Part shown: piece by piece, positions 15,335 through 22,297 of the stretch
How positions within the stretch are numbered: the stretch's first letter is position 1
Layout of the letters: every line of letters begins with the position of its first letter
Assembly: GCA_020351995.1 (NCBI GenBank)
Contig: CP070674.1
Coordinates: 3,100,664-3,141,888 of the forward strand
Source: Candidatus Zixiibacteriota bacterium
GTDB taxonomy: Bacteria; Zixibacteria; MSB-5A5; GN15; FEB-12
Reading direction: 5' to 3'
Length of the DNA stretch: 41,225 nt
The notes under the pieces: model-generated
The model's input: the letters and a program-made list of their open reading frames with translations, nothing else
What the model was told of the DNA's origin: nothing
The model's database searches: none
Made by a program: the position numbers and the translations under genes

Positions 15335-16132
15335 TCAAATGTTGAACCTGATCTGTAACCTTGTACCCTTTCCAACCTCGCTGGTGACCTGTAAATCATC
15401 CGAGTTTTTCTTGATATTGGGAAGGCCCATGCCGGAGCCGAAACCCATGGCTCTCATTTCCTCGGTAGCGGTCGTGAATCCTTCCTGCATGGCCTGCTCA
15501 ACATCGGGAATACCTTTTCCCTCGTCATCAATGACAACCTCGATCATTTTCGGTGTTACTCTGAGGTCGACCTCCGCCCGCCTGGCATGCATGACCACGT
15601 TCATTTCGCCTTCGTATGTGGAGATCGCCACTCGTCTGACCAGTTTGGGGTCGAACCCGATCTTCTTGAGAACCGATTTAATCTCGGTAGAAACCATGCC
15701 GGCCTTGGCGAAGTCACTTCCCTCAATGGTAAAATGATTACTAAAGAGTATTTCTTCTGACTTTGGTACAGACTGGCCGGATCCGGGTACGGTAATCTCA
15801 CGACTTTCCCGGGACGCGATTTTGATGCAGGCATCGTACATGTCTAACTCGGTTGTCAGCAGCACCATATGATTGTCACGGGCGAACTTCTCGGCACCGT
15901 CTTTGGGGCGTTTGCCCCTTATTAATACTACGCCCTTAAACTCGGCCATGTGAGCGGATATAATAGCCTGCTGCGTGGCCAGACCGGTGAGGAGTATCGA
16001 GTCGGGCTTACCGAAAGCAAGAACGTCGCTCATCAGGTCGGACGCATAGACGTGATCGACCGAAAGCTCAAGCTTGTCACCACCCTCGATTACTTCAGCC
16101 GCCAGGGCATCTTTGATAGTTTCAATTTTCAC
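15335..16132 (-). CDS. DRTGG-domain and HATPase (RsbW-like kinase) fusion protein
   Basis: Start set at GTG 16132 (AGG about 6 bases upstream), where the DRTGG domain begins as MKIETIKDALAAEVIEGG; TTG 16186 has no ribosome site. 265 residues. Residues 1-110: DRTGG domain (VYASDLMSDVL, GVVLIRGKRP). Residues 125-265: GHKL ATPase with N-box EGEMN, G1 box DEGKGIP, G2 box GFGSGMGLPNI, closing VGKGTRLQIRF. RsbW/SpoIIAB-type proteins are Ser/Thr kinases or anti-sigma factors; no sigma factor or STAS partner is in this operon. Placed between a stand-alone DRTGG protein and the [FeFe]-hydrogenase-like sensor, so likely the output of a redox-sensing module. Confidence 0.85.
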   Translation of the reverse strand: MKIETIKDALAAEVIEGGDKLELSVDHVYASDLMSDVLAFGKPDSILLTGLATQQAIISAHMAEFKGVVLIRGKRPKDGAEKFARDNHMVLLTTELDMYDACIKIASRESREITVPGSGQSVPKSEEILFSNHFTIEGSDFAKAGMVSTEIKSVLKKIGFDPKLVRRVAISTYEGEMNVVMHARRAEVDLRVTPKMIEVVIDDEGKGIPDVEQAMQEGFTTATEEMRAMGFGSGMGLPNIKKNSDDLQVTSEVGKGTRLQIRFNI

Positions 16133-16230
16133 GGTACCTGCCGTTTTCCCTTTGCTGTGGAAGGCAAATGTGATGGTCCTGGTCAACCGGGTCGCGGACG
16201 CGGAGTCGCGCTGCTCCCGGTCACCCTGTA

Positions 16231-16566
16231 CTAACTGGACACCAACCCGAGACCATACAGTTTGCCCACCAACTCGAAACTGGGCAGGTCAGTGGACAGA
16301 ATGGCAATGTTATGCTGGTTAGCCAGATCTATTGTTTCTTGGGGGACTTTCTTTCCGCTCGTAATGATAACGGCAGAAACATCCACCAGGTTGGCGGCGG
16401 GAACAATGCTCTTGTGAGTCTGAACCGTAACCCATAGATTGCCGGACTTTGCCCCGGCCATCACATCGCTGAGCATGTCCGAAACGAATACGCCCTGTAC
16501 CTCCCGGTGTTCGAATTTGCTCAGGCTTTTCAATCCAACCTTCTCAATGACATCTTTCGTGGTCAT
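16231..16566 (-). CDS. Stand-alone DRTGG-domain protein
   Basis: About 111 residues from ATG 16566 (GAGGAG 7 bases upstream). The whole protein is one DRTGG domain: REVQGVFVSDMLSDVMAGAKSGNLWVTVQ at 22-50, AVIITSGKKVP, IAILSTDLPSFELVGKLYGLG. The domain is named from pyruvate kinase/phosphate acetyltransferase relatives and is often beside CBS or HATPase domains; ligand unknown. It resembles the N-terminal half of the DRTGG-HATPase gene downstream, suggesting a duplication and possible hetero-oligomer. In the same operon as the bifurcating-type redox complex. Confidence 0.88.
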   Translation of the reverse strand: MTTKDVIEKVGLKSLSKFEHREVQGVFVSDMLSDVMAGAKSGNLWVTVQTHKSIVPAANLVDVSAVIITSGKKVPQETIDLANQHNIAILSTDLPSFELVGKLYGLGLVSS

Positions 16567-16608
16567 CAATATACTCCTCAGAAATTGCGTCTTTCATCGT
16601 TACTCTCT

Positions 16609-17151
16609 TCACAGTAGTCGTTTTCTCTCCTCCGGTTCTTGTGAAAGCATACCCACGTCATGAATGAACTCACCCCGGCAGCGCGAGAGGTAATCTCCTA
16701 TCATATTGAAGGAAACGATCTTGATTTTCGACCGCGACGTATCCCGGCGCTGGTTGAAATAATCCGTCAGTATGTCGAGCTTTCGTTGTGGTATGGGTTT
16801 CGTCTTCGCCTGTGGGAGAAATCCGAAAGCGACCAGAACGAAGATCTTTTCCGTCTCGCTAGTCTTCCTAAGAATCTCAACTTCACAGTCGGCCTGGCAG
16901 GAGGTGCAGTACAGAAGGCCCATCAGATCCTCGAACGTTTCCTGGCGGTTACAGTCGCGGCACTTGAGGTCGAACCTGAAGGTCTGGGCGTTCTCGACGA
17001 TACTCCACTGACAACCATCTTCCCGATATTCGTCCCAGGTATCTTCCAGAGAGAAGTATGTTCTCAGTTCGTTACAGTGGGAACATCTCTCGAAAACGAC
17101 AAAGCCGAACTGGATATTCGCCATCTCCCACCGATGCCGACATTCCGTCAT
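16609..17151 (-). CDS. Cys-rich (zinc-ribbon-like) protein of unknown function, first gene of the redox operon
   Basis: 180 residues from ATG 17151, with AGGAG 8 bases upstream. Not recognised. The N-terminal half has paired cysteines CSHC (about 23-26), CRDC (about 64-67) and CTSC (about 82-85), plus an early C-x-H, enough for one or two zinc ribbons. The C-terminal half is charged and helical with no motif. It is 42 bp upstream of the DRTGG gene and co-directional with it, so it heads the nine-gene operon. A metal- or redox-responsive adaptor is possible, but this is only a guess from position. The opposite-strand reading frame here shows no protein-like features. Confidence 0.7.
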   Translation of the reverse strand: MTECRHRWEMANIQFGFVVFERCSHCNELRTYFSLEDTWDEYREDGCQWSIVENAQTFRFDLKCRDCNRQETFEDLMGLLYCTSCQADCEVEILRKTSETEKIFVLVAFGFLPQAKTKPIPQRKLDILTDYFNQRRDTSRSKIKIVSFNMIGDYLSRCRGEFIHDVGMLSQEPEERKRLL

Positions 17152-17654
17152 ATGAATTAACTCCTAAAATCAAGCTGTTTAACAGCGACACCATTTGACC
17201 GAACCACGTCAGAAGGCCGGCAGGCGGTTTGGTCCCGCATGTCGCAGCCACGAGTTCAGTTTCGAGGAAATCACGTCGCATCATATCAAAACGGCCAAAA
17301 CAGAGACTAATAGCGGGCTTTGAGGGCCACCGATATCTCCGCAGTTGAGCACTCAACCAATACCTGCGGAATATAAATGCCTGTGAAAATAATAACAAGC
17401 GAAATCTTGGTGACCCGGTTTTTGCGGCCAAAAGCACGGCACCAAAACTCTATGGGGGAGGCTAACATCGGCTCGGTTAGCCGGGTCTGGCAGGCAGTTT
17501 CCATTTGGAATAAGGGGTGGCATCTGTTATACTTGTTTCCATTAAGGTTGACAGCCGGCTGAGGACCGCGAGGAATTTGTACTAACTCGCGCAGTCCGGA
17601 TGCCCGAGGCAACCGGTTGTGACGTGGATTTTTTTTGCCGACCAGGAGGATACC
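17152..17654. other. Divergent intergenic region
   Basis: No gene is supported in about 500 bp between the redox operon (-) and the ferritin-like gene (+). It holds the ferritin promoter (17505-17533), a GGCTAAC/GTTAGCC inverted repeat with 9-base spacing (17460-17466/17476-17482) just upstream of that promoter, and a possible minus-strand TATGAT (-10-like) at 17285-17280 for the redox operon. Confidence 0.4.
17505..17533 (+). promoter_or_regulatory. Promoter of the ferritin-like gene
   Basis: TTGGAA (17505-17510), 17 bp, TATACT (17528-17533). Predicted start near 17540, leaving a leader of about 115 bases, long for a single small gene. The GGCTAAC/GTTAGCC inverted repeat lies 23 bp upstream of the -35. 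Confidence 0.5.
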
Positions 17655-18107
17655 ATGAATTTTAAGTCCGCAAATGACATACTTGATTTCGCCATCCAGA
17701 AGGAAGAAGAAGCGGCCGAACTTTACCGAGACCTCGCCAGCACCCTGACGCGAACCGATATGAAAGCTGTTTTCGAAGGCTTTGCCAAAGAGGAGATGCA
17801 ACACCGGGCCAAGCTTATCGAAGTTAAAGAAGGCAACCGCATTATCTCAGCCGAAAAGAAGATTTTTGACCTGAAGATCGCGGAAAGCCTGGTCGACACC
17901 AAGCCGTCACCCAATATGGATTACCAGCACGCCCTGATCTTCGCCATGAAAGCGGAGAAGGCGGCCTTCAAGCTCTACTCCGATCTTGCGGCGGCGACCG
18001 ATGACCAGAACCTGAAGAACCTTTTTCTGGGCCTGGCTCAAGAAGAGGCCAAGCACAAACTCCGCTTCGAAATCGAATACGACGACCAGATTCTCACCGA
18101 GAATTAG
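17655..18107 (+). CDS. Rubrerythrin-type ferritin-like diiron protein without rubredoxin domain
   Basis: 150 residues from ATG 17655, with AGGAGG at 17646-17651. A four-helix ferritin-like domain with two internal halves: FAIQKEEEAAELYRDLA ... FAKEEMQHRAKL and FAMKAEKAAFKLYSDLA ... LAQEEAKHKLRFE. The two E..(about 30)..EExxH pairs give the diiron ligands. No C-terminal rubredoxin zinc-ribbon (CxxC) is present, unlike classical rubrerythrin, so it would need an external electron donor. Likely peroxide reduction or iron handling in an anaerobe. Monocistronic, with a hairpin directly downstream. Confidence 0.9.
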   Translation: MNFKSANDILDFAIQKEEEAAELYRDLASTLTRTDMKAVFEGFAKEEMQHRAKLIEVKEGNRIISAEKKIFDLKIAESLVDTKPSPNMDYQHALIFAMKAEKAAFKLYSDLAAATDDQNLKNLFLGLAQEEAKHKLRFEIEYDDQILTEN

Positions 18108-18118
18108 CCAAAAAGAAA

Positions 18119-18163
18119 CGCAGCCGCGCGGCCCCATCGGGTCGCTCTCGGCTGCGCGTCCTT
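18119..18163 (+). terminator. Probable terminator after ferritin-like gene
   Basis: CGCAGCC (18119-18125) pairs with GGCTGCG (18150-18156), with an inner self-complementary GCCGCGCGGC; then CGTCCTTTAT, a weak U-run. Lies between convergent genes. Confidence 0.5.
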
Positions 18164-18226
18164 TATAGTAACCAAAATCCAGTCTGCCCCAGGGTCGGAC
18201 CGGAGTTTCGGGAACCTAAGTCTCTA

Positions 18227-19396
18227 TCACAATTCTCTCCAGGCCACGACAACGTAGCGGCCGGTTTCACCCTTCTCAATGGCCGAGAGAGCGCGGTCGT
18301 AATGAAAACACGTGTTGTTACGGAAATCAATTGTCTCGGCCACGACTGAGCCGTAGAAATCGGTATAGTTGTCAATTATAAACTCGGCGTTAGGGCCGTA
18401 GAAGGCGGCTGTTAATACCGTGTTCTGACCAAGTGACAAGAGGTCGCCGGTAGAGAATATTATGAACTGCGACGGAGTGCCATCGGTGTTCACCGCAGAG
18501 GTGTTACGCAGAACAAAGTCGCCGGTCATGTAGATGATTACGTTGGCCCCGGGTTGCACTTCGATGACACCATTTTGCTCGACCAGGATATCGGAGAAGT
18601 AATAGACGCCGCTTGTAAGTACCGCTGTCTCCTTGGCCCCCACATTGAACACAAACGTTTCCGGATCATACGTAAAGCCTCCCGTGATGCCTGTATCCGC
18701 GATACTGTTTTCGCGCGCCCAGTCGAACTCCGAGCTGTCAACAATGTCGACCGGTACAGGCTCAATGCCGGTAATAGTATCGCCCCTAACCACTGCCATA
18801 TTGTCAATGACAACACCGCCCTCAATTGCGCTTACGGCATCGCCGCCTATTGAAGCGATGTTATCCAGTATGAGCGAGTCGTTCGAGCCAACATCGGCCA
18901 GTTCGTGGCCCAGTGTCGATCCGTATGAACCGGAATCGGAGTTATACGAGTCAGTACATGACGAGTTACTCATGGTCACAATAGTGTCGCCGAAAAGGGC
19001 ATATTCAAACGGGTGATACTTCTCGGGCACCAGCCAGGCTTCGATCCTTGCATTCGATCCATCGACACTGCCGGTGGCGTGCAAGATAACGGTATCCATC
19101 AGTGCCGGGATGTCATCAAGGTCTGTCACCGTCACCGAATAGAAGCCGCGCCCGAGCGGTTGGTTCGCGAAACCCGAATCCCAGGTACGGTCCTCATTCA
19201 ACACCGCTATGGCTCTCTCTATCCCGGCCTCGGCTGTATAAAATGCCTGATCTGCATGAAGCTGATTGTAAGACAGGTCAACGTCGGTAGTGGATCGGTC
19301 TAATGCCATAATCGCTATAACTGAGAGCATCGCCATAATCGCCAATGTAATCATCAGCGCGCCGCCTCGATTGTTAATAACTGATTTCATGAGCAT
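18227..19396 (-). CDS. PilX-like type IV pilus/pseudopilus assembly protein
   Basis: 389 residues. Short basic head then a hydrophobic helix (GGALMITLAIMAMLSVIAIMAL, about residues 11-32) and YNQLHADQAFYTAEAGIERAIAVLN, the PilX/PilN-type N-terminal signature (no canonical GFxxxE cleavage site, as is usual for PilX). Residues about 125-389 form a beta-rich Ser/Thr/Asn/Asp domain with GVYYFSDILVEQNGVIEVQPGA and TAAFYGPNAEF, resembling the DUF7305-like beta-solenoid regions of PilX-type proteins. It is 14 bp after pilW. ATG 19390 is an alternative start. Probably exported to the cell surface as a pilus-priming component. Confidence 0.8.
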   Translation of the reverse strand: MLMKSVINNRGGALMITLAIMAMLSVIAIMALDRSTTDVDLSYNQLHADQAFYTAEAGIERAIAVLNEDRTWDSGFANQPLGRGFYSVTVTDLDDIPALMDTVILHATGSVDGSNARIEAWLVPEKYHPFEYALFGDTIVTMSNSSCTDSYNSDSGSYGSTLGHELADVGSNDSLILDNIASIGGDAVSAIEGGVVIDNMAVVRGDTITGIEPVPVDIVDSSEFDWARENSIADTGITGGFTYDPETFVFNVGAKETAVLTSGVYYFSDILVEQNGVIEVQPGANVIIYMTGDFVLRNTSAVNTDGTPSQFIIFSTGDLLSLGQNTVLTAAFYGPNAEFIIDNYTDFYGSVVAETIDFRNNTCFHYDRALSAIEKGETGRYVVVAWREL

Positions 19397-19410
19397 AGTC
19401 CTTCCCTTTC

Positions 19411-20001
19411 CTATAAAATGACGTTTCGCAGAGAAACCTGTTCTTCCAAAGTCCAGGTGCGAAAACCATTGTTTTCGTCGTAGGTCTCATCCTTTTTTGA
19501 TGTTTGGGCGGTGATGGTGATCCGCATGCTTTTGCTATCAGTCGACTTTTCAAAGTTCACGTCGACTATGAAATCCGTAAAAGGCTCAATGGGTTGACTG
19601 TTCCGCTGCCTTACTAACCTGAATAACTTGTGCCCGTATTGCAGGTCGGGCCAACGCACGTATTCCCAGTCAGCGAATGGCTGCAGAAAGTAAAGCACGG
19701 TGTCAACCGGTTGCGTCTCACTGAAATAGATGGCGAGACTGTCACCGTTAATTTCAACGGCCGGGTGAGCCACAAGCTTGAAGCCCGCCAGGCGAAGGGT
19801 TTTCTTTATCTCGTGAACGCTGGCGCGGCACTGATGCTGCAATTCCGATACCTCATACTGGGCCTCGGTCTGATTGTGCATGGAAGTATAAAAGCGAAAA
19901 CTCGCCGTCGCCAGAATTCCCGTTATAAGAGCCGCGATGATCACTTCGAGAATAGTGAAACCCCGACTACATCTTATTCTATTTGATTTTAGTCGTACCA
20001 T
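19411..20001 (-). CDS. PilW-like minor pilin
   Basis: 196 residues, AAGGAT upstream. Prepilin signal CSRGFTILEVIIAALITGIL: cleavage before Phe by prepilin peptidase, with Glu+5 and a hydrophobic helix. The body has the ELQHQCRASVHEIKKTLRLAGF segment typical of PilW/PulJ (a conserved early region with LRxAGF). Sits 6 bp after pilV and 14 bp before pilX, the standard V-W-X order. Role: minor pilin/tip complex initiating pilus or pseudopilus assembly. Confidence 0.87.
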   Translation of the reverse strand: MVRLKSNRIRCSRGFTILEVIIAALITGILATASFRFYTSMHNQTEAQYEVSELQHQCRASVHEIKKTLRLAGFKLVAHPAVEINGDSLAIYFSETQPVDTVLYFLQPFADWEYVRWPDLQYGHKLFRLVRQRNSQPIEPFTDFIVDVNFEKSTDSKSMRITITAQTSKKDETYDENNGFRTWTLEEQVSLRNVIL

Positions 20002-20007
20002 ATCGCT

Positions 20008-20388
20008 TTATCCTTTCATCAGCAGAGTGGAATAAGTAGTCGAGCGGTCAACACCCTGTTTATCGGTCCATGAAATTGTCACATCGATCTGGCAAACTCC
20101 GTCGGGTATAGTAGGGTCTGTGGTGTTATCTTCGATAGTCGTAACCCTGGTATAGCTGCCCTCGAGGTTAGACTCGGTCTCGGTATACGGCACGGCCGGC
20201 AAGGTTTCCAGAGATTCATAGTACTCAAGTTTTTCAGCTGCCAGACTGGAAACCACCAGTACGTCGCGGGACATATTGTTGCCTTCGATAGACATGACCA
20301 CCATCGGGGCCAGGCCGAGAATACCCAGACTGAGGATGATCATTGCCACCAGAACCTCAAGCAAACTAAGTCCTTTGTCGTTATTCAT
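20008..20388 (-). CDS. PilV-like minor pilin
   Basis: Start set at ATG 20388 (GATGAGG upstream), giving a short leader MNNDKG before the cleavage site; ATG 20430 would add 14 residues. 126 residues. Prepilin site KGLSLLEVLVAMIILSLGILGLAP, with Leu instead of Phe at +1, common in PilV/GspI. The rest matches the PilV/GspI plan (SLAAEKLEYYESL, then a small beta domain). First gene of the minor pilin operon. No FimU/GspH-like gene is found in the 300 bp upstream. Confidence 0.85.
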   Translation of the reverse strand: MNNDKGLSLLEVLVAMIILSLGILGLAPMVVMSIEGNNMSRDVLVVSSLAAEKLEYYESLETLPAVPYTETESNLEGSYTRVTTIEDNTTDPTIPDGVCQIDVTISWTDKQGVDRSTTYSTLLMKG

Positions 20389-20716
20389 ATTATCCTCATC
20401 CTTTTTGTGCATTCCCTTACTCCGCTTCATATCTCGGCAATTGCTGTGCCTGATTTTCCCCGAAGTTCGGTCTCGACCTTAAGTTGTTTTACGATAGGAC
20501 ATTATGGCGGAGAGTGTTCGGGAAAAGACCGCTTTTGGCCAATCACGCTATGGGGAAAATCCCATACTCTGTTGACTCTATCGTTTAGTCTCTCCGAGCC
20601 TTACGTGGCCGACATTCGCTATGCGAGCGGGGGCGGGTAGACAGTCCGAAAAAGACTGGAAGATGCCTGCATGACAGGCTTTTGGGGACATGGCAGACGC
20701 GCCGTTTGGCCCAATG
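20389..20716. other. Intergenic region upstream of the minor pilin operon
   Basis: No gene seen. A 6-bp inverted repeat TATGGG-GAAAAT-CCCATA (20549-20566) lies here and could be a regulator site for the pilin operon. A CATAAT box occurs on the minus strand near 20500, without a clear -35. Confidence 0.35.
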
Positions 20717-20744
20717 AAAAAGGGGTTGGCCGGTCACCAACCCC
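20717..20744 (-). terminator. Rho-independent terminator of the RRM gene
   Basis: On the minus strand GGGGTTGG (20744-20737), 7-base loop, CCAACCCC (20729-20722), then TTTTT (20721-20717). Strong, about 50 bp beyond the TAA that ends the readthrough frame (20798-20796). Confidence 0.85.
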
Positions 20745-20795
20745 GTGTCTGAAACGATCAGACTACACTTATAAAAATAATGGCTATTCTTCTAT

Positions 20796-20837
20796 TTAAT
20801 TGCCTTCGCGATGTCCGCCGCCAAAGCCACCTCCCCC
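20796..20837 (-). pseudogene. Detached glycine-rich tail of the RRM gene (after in-frame TGA)
   Basis: Codons after the TGA read GGGGFGGGHREGN then TAA, in the same frame as the RRM and of the composition normally found at the C-terminus of such proteins. One base change (TGA to GGA or CGA) would fuse it to the RRM. Confidence 0.7.
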
Positions 20838-21104
20838 TCAACGATCCGAATCTCCACGGTCCTGCTTCGGCCTGGCCTCATTCACATTGAGCTTACGCCC
20901 ATGTAGTTCCTGACCATTGAGTCCTGTGATGGCAGCCTCACCCTCCTCTTTTGTGGCCATTTCAACGAATCCGAATCCCCGTGATCGGCCGCTGTACTTG
21001 TCCGTTATAATGTTCACGCTGGACACCTGGCCGAAATTCTCGAAAGCCTGGCGAAGATCCTCTTCTGCCGTGTCATACGACAGATTACCGACATAGATAT
21101 TCAT
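20838..21104 (-). CDS. RRM RNA-binding protein (glycine-rich type), stopped before its tail
   Basis: 88 residues, GGAGTG upstream of ATG 21104. One complete RNA recognition motif: RNP2 IYVGNL at residues 3-8, RNP1 RGFGFVEM at about 43-50, ending ELHGRKLNVNEARPK. Bacterial RRM proteins of this kind usually end in an Arg/Gly-rich tail. Here the frame hits TGA at 20840-20838 right after DRGDSDR, and the same frame continues with GGGGFGGGHREGN to a TAA at 20798-20796. So the encoded protein is either shortened by a point change in the stop-codon position or made partly by readthrough. Cold-stress or RNA-chaperone function is the usual inference for the family. Confidence 0.92.
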   Translation of the reverse strand: MNIYVGNLSYDTAEEDLRQAFENFGQVSSVNIITDKYSGRSRGFGFVEMATKEEGEAAITGLNGQELHGRKLNVNEARPKQDRGDSDR

Positions 21105-21408
21105 TGTACACTCCGCATTTGTTCACCATCGCACGCTTTCCCGGAAGGTGGAATCTCGATGCTTTCGGTAAACGATCAACCGCGCACCATTGCGCTAATT
21201 TTAGTGATTTATTTTCGCAAGAATAGAATAATATTGAAAAACCCTGAATACTGCTTGAAGGACTACTGTTAAATTACCTAAACATAGCGACATCGGATGG
21301 TTTAGTCAACAGTTTTTTGGCTCTGGCCGCTCACACATCGATCGCGGCACTCTGGTTCAGTGTCGCCCGCAGGCAAATGTTAAGGAATGACTGACACACA
21401 GCTAATTA
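21105..21408. other. Intergenic region, likely long 5' leader of the RRM gene
   Basis: About 300 bp with no gene. AT-rich stretch at 21196-21240 may hold the minus-strand promoter, but no clean -35/-10 pair is seen. A leader of roughly 100 bases or more before the RRM start is typical of cold-regulated genes; whether it folds as a thermosensor is not visible by eye. Confidence 0.3.
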
Positions 21409-22287
21409 TTATTCGCTGAGAATCTCCACATATTTCATGACCACGCTCGATGAATTATCGGCCGCCACCCTGAGAAACTCGTTAAGCTCGGCCCGTGCTG
21501 TCTCCGAACCGGAACCACCCGCCAGGTCCGAAGCGGCGCGAAAAGCAATGAAGGGGACATCATTGACGGCGCAGACCTGCGCCACTGCCGCCGATTCCAT
21601 GTCGGTGATCAGGGCCGCGAATCGATCACTGAGCCACAGCCGTTTCTCTTCACTATCGATGAAAGCATTTCCGCTAACTCCCACGCCGCGCACACGAATC
21701 TGCGGAGCGCGATCAGCTACACCGCTGAGGCTCAGGCTCGCTACATCAATGGCTTCAACCACGTGTATCAGCGCGCTGTCAACATCGAACCCCTCAACCG
21801 TCGACAGACTATCACTTCCGGGCAAGACGACCTCTATACCATAGGGTATAAAACCATCGCGGCCGACATAGCCGTAGTCATGGACAATCCAGCTGTCGCA
21901 GACAACGATATCCCCGATATGCACCGACGTGTCGATTGACCCGGCGATACCGCTGACAATCACCGCCTTCGGCCGATAGACATCAAGCATCTTCTGAGCC
22001 GTCATGGCAGCGTTGTTCATACCAATGCCCAGCTCGGCCAGAACGATATCCTTTCCCGACAGCCGACCCCGCGCTACTTCCCGTCCGAGGAGCTGTTCGG
22101 CGGTTATCGATGACATGTTATCACGGATAAGCTCTCCCTCTTCCTCGAAGGCATAAAGAATCAAGTACGGCTGGGAAGAATCGGCAGATGTAGCGCACCC
22201 CGAGAAGACAAGGGCGAGTAAAACGAACGGCGCGCCTAATGCGATCCAGAAGCCTGCCGGCTTACTTTTCAATTGACGACCAATCAT
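21409..22287 (-). CDS. Lipoprotein nucleoside phosphorylase/MTA-SAH-nucleosidase family protein
   Basis: 292 residues. Residues 1-31: signal peptide ending LALVFSGC, a good lipobox (Cys31). The rest is a PNP_UDP_1 fold: ELGIGMNNAAMTAQKMLD, VIVSGIAGSIDTSVHIGDIVV, then ITDMESAAVAQVCAVNDVPFIAFRAASDLAGG, which has the Met-Glu substrate motif and the catalytic Asp (SD). Members such as MTAN cleave N-glycosidic bonds of adenine nucleosides in the cytoplasm; a lipid-anchored exported copy points to scavenging of extracellular nucleosides. Located 10 bp after the transglutaminase-like gene, same strand, so probably co-transcribed. Confidence 0.87.
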   Translation of the reverse strand: MIGRQLKSKPAGFWIALGAPFVLLALVFSGCATSADSSQPYLILYAFEEEGELIRDNMSSITAEQLLGREVARGRLSGKDIVLAELGIGMNNAAMTAQKMLDVYRPKAVIVSGIAGSIDTSVHIGDIVVCDSWIVHDYGYVGRDGFIPYGIEVVLPGSDSLSTVEGFDVDSALIHVVEAIDVASLSLSGVADRAPQIRVRGVGVSGNAFIDSEEKRLWLSDRFAALITDMESAAVAQVCAVNDVPFIAFRAASDLAGGSGSETARAELNEFLRVAADNSSSVVMKYVEILSE

Positions 22288-22297
22288 ATCTTATCAT

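Noticed and set aside
16660-17160. 166-codon plus-strand frame
   Set aside because: Antisense to the CxxC-rich gene, which has the better ribosome site, Cys pairing and operon context.
17307-17804. 165-codon minus-strand frame across the divergent region
   Set aside because: Overlaps the ferritin-like gene start and its promoter; no family features or ribosome site.
20838-20840. Genome-wide UGA recoding (as in some candidate phyla) to explain the RRM stop
   Set aside because: Other genes end properly at TGA with the next gene starting at once (hydrogenase large subunit at 490-488; NuoG-like at 9164-9162), so TGA works as a stop here.
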